Shown here: piece by piece, positions 1 to 8,029 of the stretch
Layout: each line of letters starts with the position of its first letter
Position numbering within the stretch: the first letter of the stretch is position 1
Origin: Arthrobacter pascens
Lineage (GTDB): Bacteria > Actinomycetota > Actinomycetes > Actinomycetales > Micrococcaceae
NCBI RefSeq assembly: GCF_030816475.1
Contig: NZ_JAUSXF010000001.1
Coordinates: 4,216,001-4,280,000, forward strand
Length of the DNA: 64,000 nucleotides
Reading direction: 5' to 3'
Made by a program: the position numbers and the translations under genes
Notes under the pieces: generated by a model
Database searches by the model: none
What the model saw: only the letters and a program-made list of their open reading frames with translations
Told to the model about the DNA's origin: nothing

Positions 1-950
1 GTTCCGGTCCAGGTGGCGGCCTTGCCCGTCTTGCCGGCCGGGTAGGGGATGACGTCCCAGTCAAAGTCCAGCTTCTGATAGGTCGAAAGGTCCCAGGGGG
101 CGATCGGGAAGAACCCGATTTCGCCCTTCATCCACCGCTGATAGGTATCCAGGGTCTGCGCCTCGGCCACGGAAGGTGTGACCCCGTGGACGTTCTGCAG
201 GTCCGCGAACCATTGGAGCGCCTCGGCGAACTCCGGGGTATCCACCGTGACCTTCGTGCGGTCCTTGTTGAGCCAGTCACCACCGTTGGACCAGACAAAC
301 GGCTGCAGGTTCCACTGCACGTTCAGGCCTGTGCCCCACTGGTCCAGGGTGCCGTCCCCGTTGGTGTCGGCGGTGAGCTTCTTGGCGGCAGCCACGAATT
401 CATCGAAAGTGTAGGGCTTGTCCTTGTCGGGCAACGGGATGCCGGCCTTTTCCAGCATGGTCTTGTTGTAGCCGAAGGAGAACGGTCCAACGTCCTTGGG
501 CAGGGCATAGATGGCGCCCTGGCCCACGCGCTTTCCGTCGTACCGGTAGCTGTCAACACCGTATTCCCAGATGTTGTCCAGGTCTATGGCGTCGGACTTT
601 TCCACGTAGTCGGTGATGTCCTTGACGATGCCGTTCTGCACGTAGGCCTGGACGTCGCCCGGGCCGATGTAGAAGACATCCGGGACCTGCTTGCCGGCTA
701 TCGCGGCCTTCAGCTTCGTGGCGTACTGGTCGGCGGTGGTGACGATGATGTCCACGTCCACGTGGTTGTCAGCTTCAAACTGGGCAACCGCCTTTTCATA
801 CGCCTTCTTCTCATCCTCACCTCCACGGAACATGAAGGTCAGCTTCTTTTCGCCGGTGTCCCCACCGGTGGGGGCGGAGCATCCGCCGAGCATCAGGCCA
901 GCTGCTGTAAAGAGCGCCAAGGCAGCGGCCATGGGACGTGACTTCGTCAT
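1..950 (-). CDS. Extracellular sugar-binding lipoprotein of an ABC transporter (3'-truncated by window edge)
   Basis: Family 1-type extracellular solute-binding protein that would deliver an oligosaccharide to an ABC importer at the outer face of the membrane. The N-terminus reads [14 protein letters not shown] and ends in the lipobox LGGC, so it is a lipoprotein. The body has typical features: [14 protein letters not shown], the stretch [10 protein letters not shown], and WSNGGDW. The start at 950 is preceded by AAGGA. The C-terminus lies beyond position 1, and permeases are expected further left. It diverges from the GH43 arabinanase at 1261 and shares its start sequence and operator, so arabino-oligosaccharides are a reasonable substrate guess, but specificity is inferred from context only. 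Confidence 0.85.
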   Translation of the reverse strand, partial: MTKSRPMAAALALFTAAGLMLGGCSAPTGGDTGEKKLTFMFRGGEDEKKAYEKAVAQFEADNHVDVDIIVTTADQYATKLKAAIAGKQVPDVFYIGPGDVQAYVQNGIVKDITDYVEKSDAIDLDNIWEYGVDSYRYDGKRVGQGAIYALPKDVGPFSFGYNKTMLEKAGIPLPDKDKPYTFDEFVAAAKKLTADTNGDGTLDQWGTGLNVQWNLQPFVWSNGGDWLNKDRTKVTVDTPEFAEALQWFADLQNVHGVTPSVAEAQTLDTYQRWMKGEIGFFPIAPWDLSTYQKLDFDWDVIPYPAGKTGKAATWTG

Positions 951-965
951 CACGTGGTCCTTCCG
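934..965 (-). repeat. 32-bp inverted duplicate of the arabinanase start region (left copy)
   Basis: Read on the minus strand, 965 to 934 is identical over 32 bases to 1246-1277 on the plus strand. The copy contains the ribosome binding site CGGAAGGA, the start codon and the first codons (MTKSRP) of the binding-protein gene. Confidence 0.9.
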
Positions 966-1052
966 GGTTGGGTGGAGTGATCAAAACTTCGTGCTGGGTA
1001 AATGGTCAGCGCCGCCGTCCGTGGGTGGCGGACGGGCATCCGGAGCCGAGTT

Positions 1053-1066
1053 TTGCAACGTTGTAA
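1053..1066. promoter_or_regulatory. LacI-family-type operator, left copy
   Basis: TTGCAACGTTGTAA is a near-palindrome with a central CG, the form bound by LacI-family repressors. Its reverse complement is identical to the right copy at 1174-1187. It lies about 110 bp upstream of the binding-protein start, in position to control leftward transcription. The cognate repressor is not in the window. Confidence 0.65.
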
Positions 1067-1173
1067 GAAACTTTCACATAAGCGACCTGCCATCGTCAAG
1101 ATGGCGCCCGGTTTTGTTTTTCGGCCCACAGGCCTTGTCCCTTGACGCAGCTGGCGCCCCATGCCATATTTCA

Positions 1174-1187
1174 TTACAACGTTGCAA
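1174..1187. promoter_or_regulatory. LacI-family-type operator, right copy
   Basis: TTACAACGTTGCAA, the exact inverted copy of 1053-1066, lies about 75-85 bp upstream of the arabinanase start. The two sites are centred 121 bp apart in the divergent promoter region, a spacing compatible with joint control or looping by one repressor. Confidence 0.65.
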
Positions 1188-1245
1188 GAAGGTGACTGTC
1201 CGGACGCATCCTCCGGCGCTCACGTCAATTCCCCCACCAACTTTT

Positions 1246-1277
1246 CGGAAGGACCACGTGATGACGAAGTCACGTCC
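1246..1277 (+). repeat. 32-bp inverted duplicate (right copy)
   Basis: Exact 32-base match in inverted orientation to 934-965. It covers the ribosome binding site, ATG and first codons of the arabinanase gene. After the repeat the two genes diverge, one base out of register (CATGG versus ATGG). Confidence 0.9.
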
Positions 1278-2715
1278 ATGGGCCCCGCGCGCCTTGGGAT
1301 TGGCAGCGGTTTTCACCCTTGCCCTGACGGCAGCAGTGCTGCCCCCCGCCGCGGCCAATAACCAGAAACAAGCCAGCGACCAGAAATTGGCCGAAGTCCA
1401 GAAGCCCGCCGGAGTCCAGAAGCTGCAAGCTGACCCACCGGGCGGGAAGACTGTGGTGGGCCAGACCTCCCCCATCCACGATCCCGCCCTGATCATCGAT
1501 ACCGACGGCACCTGGTACGTCTACTCCACCGGGCTCCTCAACCGCGAGAATGGCGGCACCATACAAATCTGGTCGTCCCATGACCACGGGACCACGTGGG
1601 GATACACGGGGACAGTGTGGGACCGTATTCCTGCCTGGATCGATGAGCACTTCTCTGACGGCGAGCTGCCCGGCAACCTCTGGGCGCCGGAAATCACCGA
1701 ACACGACGGAACCTACTATCTGTACTACTCGGCGTCGCGATTTGGCGGCAACAACTCCCTGACCGCGCTGGCAACCAACACCACGCTGGATCCAACTGAT
1801 CCGGACTATGAGTGGGTGGATCAGGGCCTGGTGGTGTCGTCACCGGCTTCAGGGCTGGATCCCGCCAACCCGGGCAAAACGTTCAACGCGATCGACGCCG
1901 GCATCATCGAGGACGCGGACGGCACCCCGTATATGGCCATCGGCTCGTTCTGGTACGGGATTTTCCTGGTGCCCATGGAATGGCCCACGGGTAAGCCGGT
2001 GGAGGGCTGGCAATCCAAGACCGTGAACATCGCTGACCGCTTTATGCCGGGCAATCCCATCGAGGCCCCGTACATCACCAAGCATGGCGGTTACTACTAC
2101 CTCTTCGTCTCCTTCGATTCCTGCTGCCGTGGGGCTGATTCCACCTACAAGGTGGCCGTGGGCCGTTCCACGTCCGTGAAGGGACCGTACCTGGACAAGG
2201 ACGGGCGTGACATGTTCGGCGGCGGCGGTTCAGTGGTATTCGATTCCCACGGCGCCATCACCGGCCCAGGGGGCCAGTCGGTCTTTGGCGATTACATGGC
2301 CTTCCACTACTACGACGGGTCCAACCAGGACATCCCCTACTTCCCCACCCTGGGCGTGCAGAAGATCGACTGGGTGGATGGCTGGCCCGCCTTTGACCAG
2401 ACAGTGGAGCGACCGGCGGTCCAGAAGCAGCCGAAGGCCCTCGCCACGGATGCGGGGAAGAAGGCGGCGTTCAGTGCCACCGCTACCGGAACGCCAGGAC
2501 CTGTGGCTGTCTGGGAGACCTCGTCCGACGGCGGAGCCAGCTGGCAGGTGGTGGCGGCCCAGCCGGTGACAAAGCGGACGGACGAAGGCACCTACAGTTC
2601 GACTCTGCAGTTCGGGGTTGTGTCCACGGAGCAGGACGGGCTGATGGTCCGTGCCGTGTTTCAGAACGCCCACGGCAAGGTGACCACGGACGCCGTCGGA
2701 CTCTCCGTGAAGTAG
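1261..2715 (+). CDS. Secreted GH43 arabinan endo-1,5-alpha-L-arabinosidase with C-terminal Ig-like domain
   Basis: 484 residues. Residues 1-35 form a signal peptide (VFTLALTAAVLPPAAA). A GH43 five-bladed propeller follows, with the three expected acids: Asp74 in HDPALI (general base), Asp212 in AIDAGIIED (pKa modulator) and Glu268 in IEAPYI (general acid). The last 90 or so residues look like an Ig-type module (SSDGGASWQVVA). The enzyme should cut arabinan backbones outside the cell, with products taken up by the divergent ABC system. The start at 1261 is chosen because of the AAGGA site and signal peptide; an open frame runs upstream from 691 but covers the divergent promoter. Confidence 0.88.
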   Translation: MTKSRPWAPRALGLAAVFTLALTAAVLPPAAANNQKQASDQKLAEVQKPAGVQKLQADPPGGKTVVGQTSPIHDPALIIDTDGTWYVYSTGLLNRENGGTIQIWSSHDHGTTWGYTGTVWDRIPAWIDEHFSDGELPGNLWAPEITEHDGTYYLYYSASRFGGNNSLTALATNTTLDPTDPDYEWVDQGLVVSSPASGLDPANPGKTFNAIDAGIIEDADGTPYMAIGSFWYGIFLVPMEWPTGKPVEGWQSKTVNIADRFMPGNPIEAPYITKHGGYYYLFVSFDSCCRGADSTYKVAVGRSTSVKGPYLDKDGRDMFGGGGSVVFDSHGAITGPGGQSVFGDYMAFHYYDGSNQDIPYFPTLGVQKIDWVDGWPAFDQTVERPAVQKQPKALATDAGKKAAFSATATGTPGPVAVWETSSDGGASWQVVAAQPVTKRTDEGTYSSTLQFGVVSTEQDGLMVRAVFQNAHGKVTTDAVGLSVK

Positions 2716-2841
2716 CGTCGCAGCACACGTTCCGGGTTCAGTCCCGGGAGCGGAAGTGGTGACCTTCGACTGACGGCGCTTCCTGCGCTGGCGAACCGTG
2801 CCGGTCTTAACACACCGGCCGGCGCCCGGTAGGGTGCCGCC

Positions 2842-3546
2842 ATGGACATCATCCTTGTACCCGGGTTCTGGTTGGACGCTTCGTCATGGGCGGAGGTCAC
2901 ACCACCGTTGGCGGCGGCCGGACACCGGCCTCATCCGATCACTCTTCCCGGCCTCGAATCTGCCGACGCAGCGCGGTCCGGCATCGGCCTGAAGGAGCAC
3001 ATCAACGCCGTCGTGGAGGCGGTGGACGCCCTCGAAGGCAAGGTGGTCCTGGTGGGCCACTCCGGCGGCGGCGCCATCATCCACGGTGCAGTTGACGCCC
3101 GGCCTGATCGCGTGGCACGGGCCATCTACGTGGACAGTGGTCCCCTGGGCGAGGGTGGCGTCATCAATGATGAGCTTCGCGCCGACGGAGATGAAGTGCC
3201 GCTTCCGCCGTGGGAAGGGTTCGAGGACGCAGACCTTGTGGATCTCGACGACGGGCTTCGCGCCGCGTTCCGGGCCCGGGCCGTACCGGAGCCGAAGGGC
3301 GTGGCCTATGACAGGCAACACCTTCACGACGAGCGCCGGTACACGGTCCCCGCGACAGTGATTGCCTGCCAGTTTCCGTCCTCTCTGCTCCAGGAATGGA
3401 TGGACTCAGGCCATCCATTCGTTGCGGAGCTGGGACGTATCCACGACGTGGAGTTCATGGACCTGCCCACCGGACACTGGCCCCAGTTCACCAAACCCGC
3501 CGAGCTGGGCCAGGCCATCCTCAGGGCTGTGGACCGCACTAACTGA
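2842..3546 (+). CDS. Alpha/beta hydrolase
   Basis: 234 residues, full length for a small alpha/beta hydrolase of the AB_hydrolase_6/EstA-like type. The N-terminus IILVPGFWLDASSW is the first strand and oxyanion loop. GHSGGG near residue 74 holds the nucleophilic Ser, and the His in LPTGHWPQFTKP near the C-terminus completes the triad. No signal peptide is seen, so it is cytoplasmic. It stands alone between a GH43 gene and a convergent lipoprotein gene, so the substrate cannot be inferred. Confidence 0.85.
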   Translation: MDIILVPGFWLDASSWAEVTPPLAAAGHRPHPITLPGLESADAARSGIGLKEHINAVVEAVDALEGKVVLVGHSGGGAIIHGAVDARPDRVARAIYVDSGPLGEGGVINDELRADGDEVPLPPWEGFEDADLVDLDDGLRAAFRARAVPEPKGVAYDRQHLHDERRYTVPATVIACQFPSSLLQEWMDSGHPFVAELGRIHDVEFMDLPTGHWPQFTKPAELGQAILRAVDRTN

Positions 3547-3565
3547 CGGCAGCTTGCCCTGCCGT
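3546..3565. terminator. Hairpin terminator between convergent genes
   Basis: ACGGCAG, a six-base loop and CTGCCGT form a perfect 7-bp stem just after the hydrolase stop codon and just before the stop of the convergent LysM gene. No long T-run follows on either strand. Confidence 0.55.
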
Positions 3566-3572
3566 GGGAGGC

Positions 3573-4616
3573 CTACTTGTTAATGGGTTTGTTCAGGGCA
3601 AGGCTTATGGTTTGGCCCGGCACGAATTCCCCCGACGGCATGTCGGCCATTTCGTACCAGCTTCCGCCGTTGCCGGTGAGCGGGCGGTTGGCTGACCTCA
3701 GGTCGGTCACGCTGAAACGGAACGCTACCTGGCGCTCGGTGTCTCCCGGCGCCGTGGTGTAGGTGAGCGGGATCCCGTCGGCGTCGGCGGTGAAGGTACC
3801 CTGGGCGGCCTCGATTTTCATCTCCCCTGGCATCAGCCTCACCCTGGTGCCGGCGGGGATGGGCTTGTCCGCACTCAGCGCCGGGTTGTAGAGCAGCAGC
3901 TGGGCGGTGGTGGATCGGAACTTATAGCCGAGGCTGTCGAAGGAATCGCCGTCGACTGTTGTGTAGAAGATGGTCTGCCCGAATGAGTTATTGACCGACG
4001 TTCCGCTACCGGACCTGCTGTCGATCGGATTTTTCTGCAACTGGATGTGGCTCCCGGTGCGAATGAAGTAGGTGTTGCCCTTCTCGTACACATACGGAAC
4101 CTTGTTCGCTTCCGCAAGCTGCTCGTTCGTGAGTCCGAACCGGTACGTGATCCCGGCGAGAGTATCGCCGGGGACAATCACGTAGTCAGTAGGGATGCCA
4201 TTCGCGTCGATCGTAGCGGTCCCCTTCGCTCCTATCATCGGACCGGATACGGGGATCAGTCGAAGCTTCGTATTTGGCGCCAGCGGGTTTCCGGGCTGCA
4301 GCATGTTGAATTCAGCCAGTTTTGCCTCCGAGATGTGGAAGGAGTCAGCCACTAAGGCAGGAGTGTCACCGGGGACAGTGGTGTAGAAGTCCACATTGCC
4401 GAAGGAATCGGTAACGGTGGGCCCGGCCGGTGACGGCTTTCCAGCAGCCGCCGTCCCGGTTGTTGTTGCGGTGGACGTCGGAGCCGCCTGTTCGTCTGGC
4501 TGTCCGCTGTATGTGCATCCCGCCATTCCTGCAGACAGCAAGATGGCGAGTATTGCAAGGGTCCAGCCCTTGGGTCCGCCGTTCCCATATTTTAAGAATT
4601 TTCTAGATCTGGCCAT
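3573..4616 (-). CDS. LysM-domain cell-wall lipoprotein with four LysM repeats
   Basis: 347 residues from the ATG at 4616, which is preceded by GGGGGT; a second ATG in frame at 4640 is possible. The N-terminus carries a hydrophobic segment and lipobox MAGC, then a Thr/Ala-rich linker. Four LysM-like modules follow, each opening with a (V/A)PGD or VDGD motif (TVPGDTPALV, IVPGDTLAGI, TVDGDSFDSL, TAPGDTERQV) and ending in an RLIP/RLMP strand. LysM modules bind peptidoglycan GlcNAc, so this protein probably sits at the membrane-wall interface. No catalytic domain is visible. Its start overlaps the end of the next gene upstream, which suggests translational coupling. Confidence 0.8.
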   Translation of the reverse strand: MARSRKFLKYGNGGPKGWTLAILAILLSAGMAGCTYSGQPDEQAAPTSTATTTGTAAAGKPSPAGPTVTDSFGNVDFYTTVPGDTPALVADSFHISEAKLAEFNMLQPGNPLAPNTKLRLIPVSGPMIGAKGTATIDANGIPTDYVIVPGDTLAGITYRFGLTNEQLAEANKVPYVYEKGNTYFIRTGSHIQLQKNPIDSRSGSGTSVNNSFGQTIFYTTVDGDSFDSLGYKFRSTTAQLLLYNPALSADKPIPAGTRVRLMPGEMKIEAAQGTFTADADGIPLTYTTAPGDTERQVAFRFSVTDLRSANRPLTGNGGSWYEMADMPSGEFVPGQTISLALNKPINK

Positions 4617-5121
4617 TGCCAACCCCCAAAAGAATGCCACTCTTCCGCTTCACTGATGAACCGACTTCCGGCCGACCTATCCCATTGTTTTGCCGACGGA
4701 GCTCATTCCCAGGTTGCTGAAAGCCTGCGGGAATCAGGTCATTGGTGATTCCTCCGGGGTTCATGGAGTTCCGGTCCCAGAGTCGTGCGCAGAGGCTTAC
4801 CGGATCAGGGGTCTGGTGGCTGTCCGTGCCCGGGACGTCCTCTGTTCCCGTGAGCAGGTAGGGCGGCATGGTGATGCCCGGCGCATTCGGGGCAGGATAG
4901 GTCGTGGTCACATCAGCCCGGAAGTAGCAGCGGATCTCGGGTGCGCCGGTTGCGGACGGGACATCAAGCGGGGAAGGCGAAGTGTGCTGGGATGGACGGA
5001 TGACGTCTCCAGGCACCGGCTTTTCGGTTGCTGCAGAAGCAGTAAAAACGGTCATGCCAACGAGTAAAGCCGTTAAAGTGCCGACGCCGGCAAGCGCCAG
5101 AGATTTTGCCCTGGATTTCAT
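4603..5121 (-). CDS. Secreted protein of unknown function coupled to the LysM lipoprotein
   Basis: 172 residues from the ATG at 5121, which has AAGGAA at good spacing; an in-frame ATG at 5151 is less likely. Residues 1-32 are a typical Sec signal peptide (LALAGVGTLTALLVGMTVF, cleavage after ASA). The mature part has two Cys (IRCYFRADV and SLCARLWD) that could form a disulfide, and is rich in Pro and Thr. I recognise no family. The 3' end overlaps the LysM gene by 14 bases, so the two are probably one operon acting in the cell envelope. Confidence 0.65.
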   Translation of the reverse strand: MKSRAKSLALAGVGTLTALLVGMTVFTASAATEKPVPGDVIRPSQHTSPSPLDVPSATGAPEIRCYFRADVTTTYPAPNAPGITMPPYLLTGTEDVPGTDSHQTPDPVSLCARLWDRNSMNPGGITNDLIPAGFQQPGNELRRQNNGIGRPEVGSSVKRKSGILLGVGNGQI

Positions 5122-5315
5122 GCGGTTCCTTGAAAGTTCCTGGGCGCCCAAACCGGCTTAATGCGGGCCTGTCGTTGGAAATACAAACCCATAATGTCTC
5201 CCCTATATGAATTGCTCCAGGCAATTTAAGAGCCAGTTGACCAAAGCAACTAAACCGGAGGATAAGCCCGAAACCTTGGAGCAACCTGTGCGTTCCGGGT
5301 CCCGCGCTCAATGGC

Positions 5316-6341
5316 TTACACGGCGTTTGCCCATCCTGCCGGGTCATCACCGGGCGGGATGGCCTGGATCCCCCGCAGCAGCACAAGCACGTGCAGCCAA
5401 CGGCGTTCGAGCGCGGTGAGCGGCCGCACTGACTCGTATCCCTGGAGGAAAATGTCACGGACCCTCTCGGGCGTCGGCTGCCACTTAGTGAAGCGGGTCC
5501 CGAGTACTACGAATGTGTTCGCCAGGTCGCTGACGCAGTAGTCCACGGCGACCTCGTCGAAGTCCAGAACTGCGAGAATCTCGGAACCCGAGGTGAGTAT
5601 GTTGGATGCCCGGTAGTCGTTGTGAACCAACTGCGGCTCACTGTCGATCGGAGGCAGCGCAGTCAGCCTGTCCCTTAGTCTCGCGGAGGCGGCAGGCACC
5701 ATCCCAGGGTCATCATGGTGCAGCCACGTCTCGATCCGGTGCCGCAGATCCAGGGATCTACCTGTGAGGCGGCCTAATGCAGTCAGCCGGCTGTCCCCCT
5801 GAGTCGCCAAAGCATTGTGCAAGCGGGCCAGACAGACGCCGGCCCCTCGGACTGCGTAATGCTCAGTAGTGTCAAGGAGTCCGCCCTGGATATGCGGTTG
5901 CACGGTGATGGACAAGGAATCGATGATGACTCGGTACTGACCATTAAGTGAGGCCATCGGGGGCGCAACTGGCACCCCTTGCCTATGCAGTGCGTGCTGC
6001 AGATCCGCGGTTGCGGCAAATTTTACGAACTGGTCCTGGTCTCTGGACCACTTGGCAACCAAGGTTCCCCGGTTCGTACGAATCCAGGCGATGGCGTTGT
6101 CGCCGCTGATGAGGATCCGCTCGCAGGCCTGAACATCCAGTGCCCAGGCTTGGCCCAGGACGCTGGTAAGCCATCCGGCCGCCTCGTCGAAGCTGGCCAG
6201 GCCAAACCTTTCCTTCAGCACGCCCAGCGGATCAGCCGATTCCCATAGCATCGATAACCCAGGTGGAAACATCCTCGAAAGTGTACTAGCCAGGAATTGA
6301 TGAGTTCCCACGTTCCGGATCGTGTCGCTCCCGGGTTGCAT
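5316..6341 (-). CDS. Aminoglycoside phosphotransferase-family kinase-like protein
   Basis: 341 residues from 6341. Protein-kinase-like fold of the APH family: catalytic loop LVHNDYRASNIL near residue 240 (HND takes the HGD role) and metal-binding VLDFDEVAVD near 263. Family members phosphorylate small molecules such as aminoglycosides, choline or homoserine; no substrate can be assigned. Later Met starts at 6272 and 6251 are possible. The ATG at 6341 abuts the TAA of the upstream degenerate reading frame (TAAATG), which suggests the two formed an operon. Confidence 0.72.
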   Translation of the reverse strand: MQPGSDTIRNVGTHQFLASTLSRMFPPGLSMLWESADPLGVLKERFGLASFDEAAGWLTSVLGQAWALDVQACERILISGDNAIAWIRTNRGTLVAKWSRDQDQFVKFAATADLQHALHRQGVPVAPPMASLNGQYRVIIDSLSITVQPHIQGGLLDTTEHYAVRGAGVCLARLHNALATQGDSRLTALGRLTGRSLDLRHRIETWLHHDDPGMVPAASARLRDRLTALPPIDSEPQLVHNDYRASNILTSGSEILAVLDFDEVAVDYCVSDLANTFVVLGTRFTKWQPTPERVRDIFLQGYESVRPLTALERRWLHVLVLLRGIQAIPPGDDPAGWANAV

Positions 6342-6711
6342 TTACGTCGCTTGCGAGACTCGGGTTTCCAGCGTCGAGATAATCTCCTCGGCTTTTGCCT
6401 GGGTGTAAGGACTGACAATGCCCCATTCCCATCCCGCCCATCAAGGACTTTTCTGGCGACGGCCACCACCGAGCCTCGGCATCATCTTGATGCGGGATGC
6501 CAAGTTCCTCCCGCGCTATCAGCCAAAGATCCCGCGCCCCGTGCGGATCGTTGCGCGGATGTCCGGCAAGTTTCCTGAGGGCAGGACTGTCGCAGCCTCG
6601 GACAAGCAGATCCGCGGCAACGTCAGGGAAGCCCTCGACCGGCAGGAGCCCGATCTGATCCCGCAGGAAGACCAAGCGAAAGTCCTCCGGCACACCGCTT
6701 TCCAAGGTCAT
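6342..6711 (-). pseudogene. Frameshifted small conserved protein upstream of the phosphotransferase
   Basis: From the ATG at 6711 the frame reads MTLESGVPEDFRLVFLRDQI and continues through VRGCDSPALRKLAGHP and IAREELGIPHQDDAEARWW, a plausible small actinobacterial protein. Near 6470 the sense moves to a second frame (VAVARKVLDG) and near 6430 to a third (GIVSPYTQAKAEEIISTLETR), which ends in TAA directly abutting the phosphotransferase ATG. The simplest reading is an intact ancestor of about 122 residues with two small indels. The single uninterrupted frame (to 6286) has an unconvincing, low-complexity C-terminus. Function unknown. Confidence 0.6.
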
Positions 6712-6778
6712 GAATCCCACCCTAGCTGCGTGCCGGGCTTCGGCCGGAGGCCTTAGTTCGGCGTCAGCGAAAGGTCTG

Positions 6779-7180
6779 TCATGCCTGATTGAAGCGGACC
6801 ATGTTGCCGGAAGGGTCACGGAAGGCGCAGTCGCGCGGGCCCCAGGGCTGGACGATGGGTTCCTGAAGGACCTCCGCGCCCGAAGCGCGGACGGCCTCGA
6901 AGGTGGCGTCCAGATCGTCGGTGCGGAACACGAGGATGGGCAGGACGCCCTTGGTTAGCAGCTGCTGAAGCGCGTCACCGTCTTCCTGCGAGCGGCCGGC
7001 GTGCGGGACGGACAGCACGAACTCGAGATCAGGCTGGGCCGCGCTGCCGAGGGTGACCCAGCGCTGTCCGTCGGAGCCGACGTCGTTGCGCACTTCCAGG
7101 CCGAGGACGTCGCGGTAGAACTTGAGCGACTCATCGAGGTCGTTGACGGTGATCTGTGCATACTGAAGTGAAATGTTCAT
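6779..7180 (-). CDS. VOC (glyoxalase/bleomycin-resistance) family protein
   Basis: 133 residues, one complete VOC module of two beta-alpha-beta-beta-beta units. Features: ITVNDLDESLKFYRDVLGLEV at the start, DLDATFEAVRASGAEV in the middle, and FRDPSGNMVRFNQ at the end, where Asp and the terminal Phe-Asn region form the metal-side cup. Such proteins bind divalent metal and act on small hydrophobic substrates; activity is not predictable. It lies 10 bp downstream of the AraC gene on the same strand, so the pair is likely an operon. Confidence 0.85.
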   Translation of the reverse strand: MNISLQYAQITVNDLDESLKFYRDVLGLEVRNDVGSDGQRWVTLGSAAQPDLEFVLSVPHAGRSQEDGDALQQLLTKGVLPILVFRTDDLDATFEAVRASGAEVLQEPIVQPWGPRDCAFRDPSGNMVRFNQA

Positions 7181-7190
7181 GCCTCACACG

Positions 7191-7628
7191 CTATTGCAGT
7201 GGCCGCGGGGGCGCTTCTTCAATCCTGCTCGGATTGCGCGGGGGCCGCGTGTGCTGGCGGGCGATGCAGGACGGCATGGCTTTCACCGCTTCGTGTTCCC
7301 GAGCCCTGTAGGCGCTCGGGGTCAGGCCCACGATCTCGGTGAAGCGGGAGCTGAACGAGCCAAGCGACGTACAGCCGACCTCCATGCAGGCGTCCGTCAC
7401 GCTGGCGCCCGCCCGCAGCAGCGCCATCGCACGTTCGATCCGCCGCGTCATGAGGTAGTTGTAGGGCGTCTCACCGTATGCCGCCTTGAACTGGCGGGAG
7501 AAGTGCGCTGGGGACATCAGCGCACCGGCAGCCATGGTGGGCACATCGAGAGGCCGGGCGTAGTTGCGGTCGATCAGGTCCCGGGCCCGGCGGAGGTGGG
7601 CGAGGTTGGCCAACTCCTGCGGTGTCAT
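7191..7628 (-). CDS. AraC-family transcriptional regulator (DNA-binding domain only)
   Basis: 145 residues, little more than the two helix-turn-helix motifs of the AraC domain. HTH1 is around TMAAGALMSPAHFSRQFK, HTH2 around VTDACMEVGCTSLGSFSSRF, with the family signature GLTPSAYR after it. There is no sensor domain; the Arg/Pro-rich tail is unlikely to be one. It probably regulates the VOC gene 10 bp downstream. Regulators of this short type often sense nothing directly or bind ligand near the DNA-binding domain. Confidence 0.85.
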   Translation of the reverse strand: MTPQELANLAHLRRARDLIDRNYARPLDVPTMAAGALMSPAHFSRQFKAAYGETPYNYLMTRRIERAMALLRAGASVTDACMEVGCTSLGSFSSRFTEIVGLTPSAYRAREHEAVKAMPSCIARQHTRPPRNPSRIEEAPPRPLQ

Positions 7629-7637
7629 GCGGCCATT

Positions 7638-7943
7638 CTAGTTGTTGACGGACGGCTCGCTAACGGCCAACCAACACGAAAAGGTCATCGCCCGGGCGGT
7701 GGAGTCCCTGACGATGAGGCGCGGCTCTCTTCTTTCGTCCACAATCGGCGCGCCCGGGGAGGCTAGGCGGTCGAGGGCAGCGGCGCCAGCCGCCCCCCAG
7801 AAACCCGTGGACGGACGCTCGAAGCGCTCGAAGAGGATGTCTCGACAGGCGCGATCTACATCGTCCACAAGAAATATCGTCCCCGATCCCCTGGCGGCCA
7901 GGACGGCTGCCAAATGACGAAGCCACTGATTCCTGCCCGTCAC
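7638..7943 (-). CDS. Hypothetical protein; weak similarity to a LacI-type C-terminus
   Basis: 101 residues from a GTG without a clear ribosome binding site. The central stretch GTIFLVDDVDRACRDIL and the end EPRLIVRDSTARA are protein-like, and the latter resembles the closing strand of LacI-family sensor domains (LVVRGSTA). No DNA-binding motif is present and the open frame continues a little upstream without a start. It may be a remnant of a regulator or a chance ORF. Confidence 0.35.
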   Translation of the reverse strand: MTGRNQWLRHLAAVLAARGSGTIFLVDDVDRACRDILFERFERPSTGFWGAAGAAALDRLASPGAPIVDERREPRLIVRDSTARAMTFSCWLAVSEPSVNN

Positions 7944-8029
7944 ATGGAGTCCGCTTGGACCCCTGTGACGGTCAGGAGCGGCGGGCTGACCGTTCAGGAG
8001 GGTAAGCCTGCCATTCGCCCCGGCGTTGG

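Noticed and set aside
691..1260. Upstream extension of the arabinanase frame
   Set aside because: It runs antisense through the binding-protein gene and across the divergent promoter; signal peptide and ribosome binding site set the start at 1261.
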